Notes: generated from the sequence alone by a model not told the origin. A stretch of 35,284 nucleotides of DNA from Gammaproteobacteria bacterium (GCA_030748435.1 JASMLZ010000060.1:1-35284); one strand, 5' to 3'; shown: positions 8,544-16,862, numbered from the stretch's first letter. Program-made: numbers and translations.

Positions 8544-9857
8544 CTAACTTTCCTTGCGCGCTAGAATTCGATCACGTAGTAAGCGCATACGTACTCCCCA
8601 GCCCAGTAATGGCTGAGGCGGCAAGCGCGTCGCTTGAGGTCGGGCTTGAATCTGGGCAATGGTGTCGGTCATCTGCCCACTAGCCATATGCGCCATCTGC
8701 TGGCCGAACAGAGTCGCTAAACCAATGCCGCCGCCGTTATAACAACCAGCTACCATCACATTGGGCTGCAGACGCTCAAATATCTGAGCATTATTGCCAC
8801 TAATACAGGTGACACCTGACCACAGGGACTCAAACAAACGCCCATCAAGTTGTGGAAAGCGCCGTTGCAAGCCCCGTTCGTGTATGGCCTGACGTCGCAT
8901 CAATTGGCGCCCAGTCATATTTATACGGGGCCAGACTTCCACAGTATTGCGCACCATAAGGCGGCGATCTTGGGTTAAGCGCACAGTGGCACCCATAGCT
9001 TGGGCCGACAGTACACCCCAGGGTTGGGGTTTGCCAATAGCGTCATATTCCTCAGCGTTTAGGGGGCGCGTCATACTGGCAGTAAGGGTTAACGGAAAAG
9101 CCCGCTTGCGTTTGATATTGCCCGCCGCCATAAAGCCATTAACCGCCAACAACAGCTTGCCTGCAGTAACCTGCCCCAGAGGTGTCACCACGCGCACACG
9201 CCGAGACTGAGACTCCCAGTGCAACACAGGGCTGTTTTCGCACAGGCAGACGTTATCCGGCAGCAGGTCGATATAGGCCCGCCCCAACTTGGCAGGCTGC
9301 AGCATCACACCACCTTGAGTCCACAAGGCTGAACTATAATAACTGGTGCCCAAACGCTGCTGTAAATCAGCCCCCGTGAGCATTTTATGTTCCAGCTCCA
9401 ACTCCCCCAGCAGACGGCTAAAACGCTCAAGTTTGGCCTCGTGGGCTGGCACAGCAGTAGCATGAAACTTGCCACTGGCATCCCAGTCACAATCAATCTG
9501 ATGGGCCTGTACCAATTCAGCCACACAATCCAGACCAGCTTTGTTAAGGGCATATTTGTCACGGTACTGTTGCAAACCGTTAGCAGACATATGGCCATCG
9601 TTCAGGGTGGAGTCCACCAGATAGCCGGAATTACGTGCACTAGCACCTTCGGCCGCTAATTGTCCATCCAGTAGTATCACTTTGGCCTGGGGGTTAAGCA
9701 AGGCGTAGTGCCGCGCGGCGGCTAGCCCCGTATAGCCGGCACCAACAATCACCAAATCTGCCTGCTGCTCAGCCTGCAGAGCCGGGCGTGGCTGGCGTGG
9801 GGGCAAACTGGTGAGCCAGCCACAGCCTTGATCGTTGCGTGGAAGAGGTCTAAACAT
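8544..9857 (-). CDS. FAD-dependent amine/amino-acid oxidoreductase (DAO family)
   Basis: A 437-residue flavoprotein of the D-amino-acid oxidase superfamily. The N-terminal dinucleotide fold is seen at VIVGAGYTGLAAARHYA with the acidic strand end VILLD after it, and the C-terminal flavin-contact stretch GCYNGGGIGLATLFG is present. Relatives include gamma-glutamylputrescine oxidase (PuuB/OrdL) and glycine oxidase. No polyamine genes lie nearby, so the substrate is open. It is 15 bp downstream of the small unknown gene at 9873-10175 and converges with comF. Confidence 0.82.
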   Translation of the reverse strand: MFRPLPRNDQGCGWLTSLPPRQPRPALQAEQQADLVIVGAGYTGLAAARHYALLNPQAKVILLDGQLAAEGASARNSGYLVDSTLNDGHMSANGLQQYRDKYALNKAGLDCVAELVQAHQIDCDWDASGKFHATAVPAHEAKLERFSRLLGELELEHKMLTGADLQQRLGTSYYSSALWTQGGVMLQPAKLGRAYIDLLPDNVCLCENSPVLHWESQSRRVRVVTPLGQVTAGKLLLAVNGFMAAGNIKRKRAFPLTLTASMTRPLNAEEYDAIGKPQPWGVLSAQAMGATVRLTQDRRLMVRNTVEVWPRINMTGRQLMRRQAIHERGLQRRFPQLDGRLFESLWSGVTCISGNNAQIFERLQPNVMVAGCYNGGGIGLATLFGQQMAHMASGQMTDTIAQIQARPQATRLPPQPLLGWGVRMRLLRDRILARKES

Positions 9858-9872
9858 ATTGCCCCTGGCTGG

Positions 9873-10175
9873 CTAAGCCTTGTCCTCCAGTTGGCGCATA
9901 TATTCCGCCGGATCGATGGCAATACCTAACGAACGCTTTTCAATATACAAACCTTTTTTAGTCTCGCGATAGCGGAAGCAAACATAGCTGCCCACCTCTA
10001 TTTCCAGTTCCTTGGCATCTGAAAAATAGGCATACTTGTGGTCTTCTATCTCCAGTGTATGGATATAGTATTCTGGCATGCCCAGCCACTCCACATGCGG
10101 CCCATCCGTGGACACAGAAGCTAGGGTACCACGACCTTGCAGGGCTTTGGCTTTTTGATAGGGTTTGCGGGCCAT
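9873..10175 (-). CDS. Conserved-looking small hypothetical protein
   Basis: A 100-residue soluble protein I do not recognise. It has a basic N-terminus (MARKPYQKAKAL) and a central stretch rich in aromatic and acidic residues (EYYIHTLEIEDHKYAYFSD, then YVCFRYRETKKGLYIEKR) that looks like a small beta-barrel. An AAAGGAA ribosome binding site precedes the ATG. It lies 15 bp upstream of the FAD oxidoreductase and is probably cotranscribed with it, and it is divergent from trmO. An OB-like or cold-shock-like fold is possible but unproven. Confidence 0.7.
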   Translation of the reverse strand: MARKPYQKAKALQGRGTLASVSTDGPHVEWLGMPEYYIHTLEIEDHKYAYFSDAKELEIEVGSYVCFRYRETKKGLYIEKRSLGIAIDPAEYMRQLEDKA

Positions 10176-10278
10176 AATAGTTTCCTTTTAATTGTCTGGC
10201 ACCATAAAACGATTTGCGTGCACCAGAATGAAGAGCTATTGTAACCAGCAAATTCATCTACGTCAGCTACCAAATGCC

Positions 10279-10977
10279 ATGTCGAACAGCGAATCTTCTC
10301 TTACCCTAGAACCCATTGCCTTTATCGAGTCCGATTTTAAGGAGAAATTTGCCACACCACGCCAGCCAGGTCTGGTAACTGAGGCTAATGCTAGGGTAAT
10401 TCTGCAAGCACCCTATAATCAAGCCGATGCCGTGGCGGGTCTGGAGGAATTTTCCCATATATGGCTGATCTTTGGCTTCCATGCTACCGCCGAGCAGGGT
10501 TGGAAACCAAAAGTCCGGCCGCCCCGTCTGGGCGGCAATGCCAAACTGGGCGTATTTGCCACCCGCTCCACCTTCCGCCCCAATCCTTTAGGGCTGTCTC
10601 TGGTCAGCTTGCAGCGCGTGTCTACCGAGCAAGGTGTGTGCCTGCATATCAAGGGCGCCGATCTTATTCAGGGCACGCCAGTATACGATATCAAGCCCTA
10701 TCTGCCTTGGGTAGAATCACAACCCCATGCCGCCAGTGGCTTTGCAGCACAGCCACAAACTCTGGATTTACCTGTGGTATTTAGCGCCCCAGCTCAGGCT
10801 TATATACACACTAAACCACAGTTGCGGAGCTTAATAGAACAGGTACTACAACATGACCCGCGCCCGGCTTATCAAAAACAGGATACCCGCCTGTATGGCT
10901 GCCTGCTACAAGATGAAAATGTGCAATGGCAAGTATTAGCAGACCATATACTAGTAACGGATATCAGCCCCGCCTGA
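10279..10977 (+). CDS. trmO: tRNA (N6-threonylcarbamoyladenosine37-N6)-methyltransferase TrmO
   Basis: A SAM-dependent enzyme (formerly YaeB/TsaA/VirR family) that methylates t6A37 of threonine tRNAs, improving decoding. The stretch RPPRLGGNAKLGVFATRSTF and the following RPNPLGLS are the family signature. The C-terminal part (DPRPAYQK near residue 195, then YGCLLQDENVQW) is also typical. I start at ATG 10279 (232 residues), so the protein begins just before the conserved LEPIAFIESDFKEKF. An in-frame upstream reading from 10192 adds 29 unlikely residues. Confidence 0.88.
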   Translation: MSNSESSLTLEPIAFIESDFKEKFATPRQPGLVTEANARVILQAPYNQADAVAGLEEFSHIWLIFGFHATAEQGWKPKVRPPRLGGNAKLGVFATRSTFRPNPLGLSLVSLQRVSTEQGVCLHIKGADLIQGTPVYDIKPYLPWVESQPHAASGFAAQPQTLDLPVVFSAPAQAYIHTKPQLRSLIEQVLQHDPRPAYQKQDTRLYGCLLQDENVQWQVLADHILVTDISPA

Positions 10978-11041
10978 TATCTGTGCCGAGACCTTTGTAC
11001 TCATGTTAAGATAGCGTTTTTGCCACAGCCAGTAATAACCT

Positions 11042-12331
11042 ATGAATAGCGAACAGCTTATTGCCCTTGATCAGGCCCATGTGTGGCACCCTTATGCCAG
11101 CATGGATAACCCACCTCCAGCCTATCCCGTGGCAAGTGCCAGGGGCGTGCGTCTGCAACTAACCGATGGCACCGAGCTGATTGATGGTATGGCCTCCTGG
11201 TGGTGCGCTATTCATGGCTATAATCACCCCCATCTTAATCAGGCTATGCACAAGCAAATGGCTGATATGTCACATGTGATGTTTGGTGGCATTACCCATG
11301 CGCCGGCAGTGCGGCTGGCACAACGTCTGGTGGACATAACCCCCCAAGGGTTAGACAAGGTATTTTTTAGTGATTCAGGCTCGGTAGCTGTTGAAGTCGC
11401 CATCAAGATGGCCCTGCAGTATTGGCACGCCCGTGGGCAAGCCGATAAAAACCGGCTATTAACGGTACGTAATGGCTATCACGGTGATACCTTTGGGGCC
11501 ATGGCGGTATGTGACCCGGTCAATGGTATGCACACTTTATTCAGCAGTGTTCTACCACAACATTATTTCTGTGCCGCACCACCGCTCGGCTTCGAGCGTC
11601 CCTTGGTCGATGCCGACCTCAACGAACTGGAAGACCAGTTGCAAGCCCATCACCAGAACATTGCCGGATTTATTCTGGAACCCATCGTGCAGGGTGCTGG
11701 TGGTATGCGTTTTTATAGCCCCGCCTGGTTACGTGCGGCAGCTGAATTATGTAAGCAATATGATGTTTTGCTAATCGCCGATGAAATAGCCACCGGTTTT
11801 GGTCGTAGTGGAGCCCTGTTTGCCTGTGACCATGCCCACCTACAACCCGATATTATGTGCCTTGGCAAAGCCATTACCGGCGGCACTATGAGCTTTGCCG
11901 CCACCTTAACCAGCAGCCATATCGCCACCACCATTTCCCGAGGTGCCGCTAGTTGCTTTATGCATGGCCCCACATTTATGGCCAATCCACTGGCTTGTGC
12001 CGTGGCCAACGCCAGCCTCGATCTGTTGGCAGAAAACGATTGGCAAACGCAGGTAAGCGGCATCGAGCAGGGCTTACGCCAACACCTAGCACCCGCAGCA
12101 AGGCAAAGTTATGTAGAAGATGTACGTGTCTTGGGAGCTATTGGCGTCATTCAGGTCACTGAACCTGTGGCTTTGGTACGCATACAAAAAATGCTGGTAG
12201 CAGAAGGGGTTTGGGTAAGGCCTTTCGGCAAGCTGGTATATGTTATGCCACCCTATGTGATATCTGCCGATGATCTAAGATTACTTTGCCAAGGTATGCT
12301 GCGGGCTCTGGAGCGTTATTTTGCCAGCTAA
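11042..12331 (+). CDS. bioA: Adenosylmethionine-8-amino-7-oxononanoate aminotransferase BioA
   Basis: PLP aminotransferase that uses S-adenosylmethionine as amino donor to turn 8-amino-7-oxononanoate into 7,8-diaminopelargonate. It supplies the step missing between bioF and bioD of the operon 3 kb away. Substrate residues WW at 53-54, the IADEIATGFGRSG stretch (245-257) and the PLP lysine K276 in LGKAITGG are present. The 429-residue length is normal. It stands alone on the plus strand; no BirA-like box was seen upstream. The stop codon overlaps that of the convergent GFA gene. Confidence 0.95.
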   Translation: MNSEQLIALDQAHVWHPYASMDNPPPAYPVASARGVRLQLTDGTELIDGMASWWCAIHGYNHPHLNQAMHKQMADMSHVMFGGITHAPAVRLAQRLVDITPQGLDKVFFSDSGSVAVEVAIKMALQYWHARGQADKNRLLTVRNGYHGDTFGAMAVCDPVNGMHTLFSSVLPQHYFCAAPPLGFERPLVDADLNELEDQLQAHHQNIAGFILEPIVQGAGGMRFYSPAWLRAAAELCKQYDVLLIADEIATGFGRSGALFACDHAHLQPDIMCLGKAITGGTMSFAATLTSSHIATTISRGAASCFMHGPTFMANPLACAVANASLDLLAENDWQTQVSGIEQGLRQHLAPAARQSYVEDVRVLGAIGVIQVTEPVALVRIQKMLVAEGVWVRPFGKLVYVMPPYVISADDLRLLCQGMLRALERYFAS

Positions 12332-12759
12332 TCAAGCTCACTGAGTCCGTCAATAGCATCTGGTGTACTGCCTTGGGCATGTTTGGGCAGTTTATCGTCC
12401 AGATGCACCCAACTCAGTTGCTCGGCAGTAAACACATGGGCATTGGGTTGATACTGCTGTGGATCTTCCAGAGCAGACAGATAAAAGTGAAGATTGTCAT
12501 CAACCTTGGCATCGTAGGCCACCGGGCTGCCACAGTGCCGGCAAAACCAGCGCTTAACCCCCGCAGAAGACTGGTAGGCACGCAAATACCAACCTTTCAT
12601 TTCTGCCATGGCGCGCGGCACACCAATAAAGGTGGTAAAAGGTGCGGAGCAATTACGACGGCATGAATCACAATGACAATGTGCCACCCAGACAGGTTCG
12701 CCAGCAAAAGCAAAGGTCGTTTGACCACACAAACAGTGGCCTTTGGTTATCTTAGCCAT
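12328..12759 (-). CDS. GFA-family zinc protein (S-(hydroxymethyl)glutathione synthase fold)
   Basis: A 143-residue protein of the GFA/CENP-V family. Zinc-binding cysteines are seen as GHCLCG, CHCDSC and CRHCG. Founding members were proposed to speed addition of formaldehyde to glutathione, but most relatives have no tested function. It overlaps the bioA stop by 4 bp at its 3' end and starts 2 bp after the stop of the upstream unknown gene, so the two are cotranscribed on the minus strand. Confidence 0.85.
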   Translation of the reverse strand: MAKITKGHCLCGQTTFAFAGEPVWVAHCHCDSCRRNCSAPFTTFIGVPRAMAEMKGWYLRAYQSSAGVKRWFCRHCGSPVAYDAKVDDNLHFYLSALEDPQQYQPNAHVFTAEQLSWVHLDDKLPKHAQGSTPDAIDGLSELD

Positions 12760-12761
12760 TA

Positions 12762-13346
12762 TTAATCAAAATAAGCATAACAATAGGCAACGGGCTTGAT
12801 ATCCTGCTGCTGGGCTGAGCATGGTTGACAGACTCTGGTACCCGACACCCCCCGATAACGGTGGCACTGTAGACACTTGTCCTTATGGTGAAAATACCAT
12901 TCCAGACCCGGAAACTCTTGCCAGGTTTTGCCAAATTCCAAAATAGTTTGACCCTTAAGGCGATCACCAGCCTGATATTGACCCACAACGACCTTCAGAC
13001 GATTATCAATGGCGCGCCGACGCCGCTGATCTTCCTTAGGGGCTGCTTCCGGACCTGAGTGAGCAGCCAAAATGGCCATGGTCTGGTCAAAATCAGATTG
13101 CTGTTGTTGAAATTTTTTTAATGCCAAATCAATTTGCACAGGGCGACCATGGGGCAAAATATAGGCCAGCAAGTCTGGATCCCAGTGACCGCCAACAGTA
13201 TGCAAAACCTCAGCCAGATGAGAAACAAAAGCGCCATACAAACGCATTTCACTAGGTGTGGCTACCAACTCATAGCCCCAAGGTAGATGTTGCCAAACGT
13301 AACTATTGGTGGAAAAATCCGGTGAATCATCAAATAAATCGGACAT
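12762..13346 (-). CDS. Hypothetical protein with C-terminal CxxC pairs
   Basis: A 194-residue protein I cannot name. I start at ATG 13346 because GGAGGGAG lies just upstream; a longer reading from 13379 has no such site. The N-terminal half is helical and acidic, the middle is very basic (QRRRRAIDNRLK), and near the C-terminus CLQCHRYRG...CQPC forms a possible zinc ribbon. It lies between dnaB and a GFA-family zinc protein on the same strand. A nucleic-acid-linked role is only a guess from the basic patch and the zinc-finger-like pairs. Confidence 0.75.
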   Translation of the reverse strand: MSDLFDDSPDFSTNSYVWQHLPWGYELVATPSEMRLYGAFVSHLAEVLHTVGGHWDPDLLAYILPHGRPVQIDLALKKFQQQQSDFDQTMAILAAHSGPEAAPKEDQRRRRAIDNRLKVVVGQYQAGDRLKGQTILEFGKTWQEFPGLEWYFHHKDKCLQCHRYRGVSGTRVCQPCSAQQQDIKPVAYCYAYFD

Positions 13347-13380
13347 ACACTCCCTCCAATAAGCGCTGGTTAACGCCATC

Positions 13381-13402
13381 TCAGGGGTTGATAAACACCT
13401 GA
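13381..13402. other. Hairpin downstream of dnaB
   Basis: TCAGGGGTT (13381-13389) and AACACCTGA (13394-13402) form a 9-bp stem with one mismatch and a 4-base loop, directly after the dnaB stop. No T-tract is present, so it may attenuate read-through or protect the 3' end rather than terminate. Confidence 0.3.
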
Positions 13403-13409
13403 ATGTAAT

Positions 13410-14804
13410 TTACCCCATATCGTCGTATTCGTCATAGCTGTGTACCAGATCTTCGAACCGGCTGTATTTACCCACAAAGGCCACTCTTACGGTACCTATT
13501 GGGCCATTACGCTGCTTCCCGATAATGATCTCGGCTTTACCCTTGTCAGGACTGTCTTCGTTATAGACCTCATCGCGGTAGATAAACATAATAACGTCGG
13601 CATCCTGCTCAATAGCACCGGATTCACGCAGGTCAGAGTTAACCGGGCGCTTATTGGGGCGCTGTTCCAAACTACGGTTAAGCTGTGATAAGGCAACCAC
13701 CGGACACTCCAGCTCCTTGGCCAGAGCTTTTAGGGAACGGGATATCTCTGAAATTTCTGCGGTACGGCCTTCAGTAAAACCTTTTATCTGCATCAACTGC
13801 AGATAATCAATCATCACCATGCCCACCTTGCCATGCTCGCGCGCAATACGCCGCGCTCGGGTACGCATTTCTGTAGGGCTTAAGCCGGCAGTATCATCAA
13901 TATATAAGGGCTTGTCTTTTAGCAAATTAACTGCCCCGGTCAACTTGGGCCAGTCGTCCTGCTCCAACTTACCGGTGCGCACCCGGGTCTGGTCAATACG
14001 CCCCAGAGATGCCAGCATACGCATCATCAATTGTTCAGCCGGCATCTCCAGACTAAATACTAATATGGGAGCATCGCCAATAACCGCAGCATTCTCGACA
14101 ATATTCATGGCAAAGGTGGTCTTACCCATGGATGGGCGGCCTGCTACGATAACCAGATCAGAACGTTGCAGGCCTGCTGTCTTGGCATCCAGGTCGGTAA
14201 AGCCACTGGTAATACCTGTTAATTCATCACCAGCGGTAAATAGCTCATCGATACGTTCAACGGCTTTTTTCAGAATTGGGTTAACAGATAAGGGGCCGCC
14301 TTCTTTTGGGCGCGCCTCGGCTATTTCAAATACCTTGCGCTCAGCTTCATCCAACACATCAGCAGACGAACGACCAGCTGTATGAAAAGCGGAGTCGGCA
14401 ATATCATTAGCCACACCAATCAATTGGCGCAATACAGCACGCTCGCGCACAATATTGGCATAAGAAGCTATATTGGAAGCACTGGGGGTATTTTTCGCCA
14501 ACTCGCCCAAATAGGCTAAACCGCCAACGGTTTCCAGTTCATCAATGCGACTGAGTTCTTCTGACAGGGTAATCACATCGATCGGCCGTCCTTCGCCAAC
14601 CAGCTTGGCCATTACCCGGAAAATCAGCTTATGTTCCTGACGATAAAAATCAACTTCAGCAACGGCTTCTGCCACCCGGTCCCAAGCCAATTCATCCAGC
14701 ATCAAACCACCCAATACGGACTGTTCGGCTTCTAGGGATTGAGGTGGTACCTTCAGATCTTCCATATCCTGATCGGTACTGATGGCGGTGACATTGGTGG
14801 TCAT
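13410..14804 (-). CDS. dnaB: Replicative DNA helicase DnaB
   Basis: The hexameric 5'-3' replicative helicase that unwinds DNA at the fork and recruits DnaG primase. The N-terminal helical domain (about 20-120) contains PPQSLEAEQSVLGG. The linker and RecA-like C-terminal domain carry Walker A GRPSMGKT at 222-229, Walker B VMIDYLQLM, and the DnaB signature LKALAKELECPVVALSQLNR. No intein is present; length is 464 residues. In related genomes it directly follows rplI; here about 2 kb with two CsrA-like genes and tag is inserted between them. Confidence 0.97.
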   Translation of the reverse strand: MTTNVTAISTDQDMEDLKVPPQSLEAEQSVLGGLMLDELAWDRVAEAVAEVDFYRQEHKLIFRVMAKLVGEGRPIDVITLSEELSRIDELETVGGLAYLGELAKNTPSASNIASYANIVRERAVLRQLIGVANDIADSAFHTAGRSSADVLDEAERKVFEIAEARPKEGGPLSVNPILKKAVERIDELFTAGDELTGITSGFTDLDAKTAGLQRSDLVIVAGRPSMGKTTFAMNIVENAAVIGDAPILVFSLEMPAEQLMMRMLASLGRIDQTRVRTGKLEQDDWPKLTGAVNLLKDKPLYIDDTAGLSPTEMRTRARRIAREHGKVGMVMIDYLQLMQIKGFTEGRTAEISEISRSLKALAKELECPVVALSQLNRSLEQRPNKRPVNSDLRESGAIEQDADVIMFIYRDEVYNEDSPDKGKAEIIIGKQRNGPIGTVRVAFVGKYSRFEDLVHSYDEYDDMG

Positions 14805-14997
14805 AAGACTCTCAACAGATGGCTGCTAATAAATATAACGCAAACTGCAATCATATCTTAGTAAGCCAAAGATTTCACCGTTTTGATGGCACCAGTTTAT
14901 CTGACTGTTAACCACAAGGGTTGGTACCCGGATATTTATTGAGCCCTTAGAGGGTCGGCATAAGCCAAACCACCTCCAACAGGCTAATCTGGCAAAA

Positions 14998-15174
14998 TTA
15001 TTTCTCCACCCGCTTGTATCTAACCAACTCTTCTCGCAATATTAACTTATCTGACGGCGCATCAATCGTCAGCTTGACCTGCCGCGAACCCTTCCTTAAA
15101 TCAACCTTTATTACAATATCATCACCAATCAGAACACTCTGACCAGAATTCCTAGTCAACACCAATAGCCCCAT
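14998..15174 (-). CDS. CsrA/RsmA-like RNA-binding regulator, copy 1
   Basis: A 58-residue protein, short enough to be missed by size cutoffs. It reads as a CsrA homologue: LLVLTRNSGQSVLIGDD at the N-terminus (E. coli LILTRR-x-GE-x-L-x-IGD), then VKLTIDAP and LREEL. R47 aligns with E. coli R44, a key RNA contact; the second arginine of the LTRR motif is Asn here (N9), and one residue is inserted in the loop after K28-G29. GGGAAGG lies just upstream of ATG 15174, and TATACT lies 45 bp upstream. It is 74% identical (43/58) to copy 2. CsrA proteins bind GGA motifs in mRNA leaders. Confidence 0.85.
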   Translation of the reverse strand: MGLLVLTRNSGQSVLIGDDIVIKVDLRKGSRQVKLTIDAPSDKLILREELVRYKRVEK

Positions 15175-15618
15175 ACAAACCTTCCCACATAGTCATATAA
15201 TTTGCCGTCTTTGCGGACAGTATAGTTGACGAAATAAAGACTTCACGATTATTAACAAATAACTTCTTGAAGGATATTTTGCTGATCAATAAAACACACA
15301 CATTAGCCGCCAACAACGGCTGGGGAAAGGCGGTTAAGTTGCCATCCTTGTCAGACACAACAAGCCAGCAACCTTCCACCTCTTAATAACATAAGCGATT
15401 GGATTATTTGGCCGCACTCGCCAGGATAAGCATAAGACCCGCCATGATCATATGTCAGCTGCCATTGGCAGGCACTAACCATAGAAGCAAGTCATTATTA
15501 TTGAGTACTGCAGATTGACTATGCCTAATAATAAATGGATAGCAGCAACGTCTGGGCTACCACTACCATCAACACAGCACAATGACCTGCTTGATAAGAT
15601 ATACCAAATGTATCAGTA
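15175..15618. other. Spacer between the two CsrA-like genes
   Basis: About 440 bp with no gene I can support. On the minus strand TATACT (15224-15219) is a good -10 for copy 1; no strong -35 is evident. A GTG-led open frame (15379-15152) has no convincing ribosome binding site and runs into copy 1. Near 15452-15467 CTGCCA and GGCAG can pair as a small hairpin. The region is AT-rich like the rest of this insertion. Confidence 0.4.
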
Positions 15619-15795
15619 TTATTTTTTGAAGCGCCGATTTCTTACCAGCTCTTCCCGCAATATCAATATATCTGGCGGTGCCTCAATCGTCAGTTTGATC
15701 TGTCGCGAGCCTTTTTTCTGGCCCACTTTTATCACGATATTGTCACCGATTAAAATACTCTGACCAGGATTTCTGGTCAAAACCAACGAACCCAT
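15619..15795 (-). CDS. CsrA/RsmA-like RNA-binding regulator, copy 2
   Basis: A second 58-residue CsrA-like protein upstream of copy 1 and on the same strand. The order of motifs is the same: SLVLTRNPGQSILIGDN, KLTIEAP, then LREELVR. R47 is kept, and the LTRN variation and one-residue loop insertion are shared, so the pair arose by duplication of an already divergent ancestor. A strong GGGAGG site precedes ATG 15795; it sits inside GCAGGGAGGC, which resembles a CsrA-binding site and could allow feedback. TATACT at 15845-15840 may be its -10 box. No partner such as FliW was seen. Confidence 0.85.
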   Translation of the reverse strand: MGSLVLTRNPGQSILIGDNIVIKVGQKKGSRQIKLTIEAPPDILILREELVRNRRFKK

Positions 15796-15996
15796 ATTTG
15801 CCTCCCTGCCAAGTTAAATATATTAATACCCGTAAGGGAAGTATAGCTAAACTAAATTACATTGCCTGATTTTTGGAAAAAATAAGTGCTGGGTTAGCTG
15901 CCCACGCAGCCACCACTTCTGCGCGAATTTGCTAGACAGGCTTGGCTCCACAGGCAGCTTTTTATGACGGTAAGGGCTCTATGAAGGAGTAAGATC

Positions 15997-16590
15997 TCAA
16001 TCAACCAAGCATAATACTTGCTGCTGCAGTTTTTTAATCTCTTGGTATCTAAAGCATGACAGTATATGATCATTAACCATGCCGATAGCCTGCATATAGG
16101 CGTAGCAGGTAGTAGGGCCAACAAACTTGAAGCCTTGTTTTTTAAGTGCTTTGCTCATGGCTTCGGACACTGGTGACGAGGAGGGAATCTCGGATTCGGA
16201 TAGCCATTGGTTATTAATTGTCTGACCTGCTACAAACGACCATATATACTTATCGAAGCTACCATATTCTTGTTGAATGGCTAAAAAACATTTGGCGTTT
16301 TCAATGGTCGCATTAATTTTGAGTTTATTTCTGACAATACCTTCATCGTGCATCAAAGATGCAATTTTCTTTGGTGAGTATTGGGCTATTTTTTTGGCGT
16401 CAAAGTCATCAAATGCTTGCAAATAACCATCCCGTTTTTGCAGGATAGTAGCCCAACTCAGGCCAGATTGAGCACCTTCAAGAATAAGCATCTCAAACAA
16501 CATGCGATCATCATGTACAGGAAGGCCCCATTCATTATCATGGTAAAGGGTTTCCAAAAGATTAGAATTTGCCCATTCACATCGTTGCAT
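15997..16590 (-). CDS. tag: DNA-3-methyladenine glycosylase I (Tag)
   Basis: A 197-residue base-excision repair enzyme that removes 3-methyladenine from alkylated DNA. The zinc ligands of the family are visible: C4 (QRCEW), H17 (YHDNEWG), and the C-terminal H and C of NDHILSCF. The catalytic-pocket stretch LILEGAQSGLSW is present, and VGPTTCYAYMQAIGMVNDH is the family signature. Base composition looks lower in GC than the neighbouring dnaB and ribosomal genes, which fits late insertion between rplI and dnaB. The ribosome binding site is weak. Confidence 0.94.
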   Translation of the reverse strand: MQRCEWANSNLLETLYHDNEWGLPVHDDRMLFEMLILEGAQSGLSWATILQKRDGYLQAFDDFDAKKIAQYSPKKIASLMHDEGIVRNKLKINATIENAKCFLAIQQEYGSFDKYIWSFVAGQTINNQWLSESEIPSSSPVSEAMSKALKKQGFKFVGPTTCYAYMQAIGMVNDHILSCFRYQEIKKLQQQVLCLVD

Positions 16591-16627
16591 AACAAGACAC
16601 TCTAATTAATTATCACGAAATAACATG

Positions 16628-16679
16628 CTTAGAAGCATAGCAGGGTTCCTGCAATTTGCTGTTTTGCCGGCCCAGCAAG
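16628..16679. repeat. Diverged copy of a dispersed hairpin repeat (copy C)
   Basis: It contains AAGCATAGCAGG (16633-16644), then a hairpin of TTGCTG (16656-16661) and CAGCAA (16673-16678). The same order of blocks, AAGCATAGCAG then TTTGCTGT then CAGCA, occurs in the two better-conserved copies near 29.4 and 30.2 kb. Confidence 0.45.
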
Positions 16680-16808
16680 ATCGTAATATGCATTAATTTT
16701 TTGTGAGCACCATAAGTGACAAGCTATTTAAGCCTTATTATTTTGGCAACAGGGTAAGAGGGGGAGCAGCAAGAAAGGCAAATAATATAACAGCAATAGG
16801 ACAGATAC

Positions 16809-16838
16809 AAAAAACCCGCCACAGGAGGCGGGTTTTTC
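16809..16838 (-). terminator. Intrinsic terminator of the rpsF-rpsR-rplI operon
   Basis: AAAACCCGCC (16811-16820), a 6-base loop, then GGCGGGTTTT (16827-16836). On the minus strand it ends in a T run, 25 bp after the rplI stop. The A-run on the other side means it could also act on plus-strand transcripts. Confidence 0.9.
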
Positions 16839-16862
16839 AAGGTTTAAAGTGGTAAGAAAGAC

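Noticed and set aside
10978-11041. A BirA box upstream of bioA
   Set aside because: No TTGTAAACC-type arms were found in this gap, so bioA may not share the operon's control.
13819-14385. A long open frame (188 codons) opposite dnaB
   Set aside because: It is fully within dnaB on the other strand. Its residue make-up is what the complement of a coding gene gives.
15152-15379. A 75-codon GTG-led frame upstream of CsrA-like copy 1
   Set aside because: It has no convincing ribosome binding site, resembles no family I know, runs into the better-supported CsrA-like gene, and contains that gene's likely -10 box.
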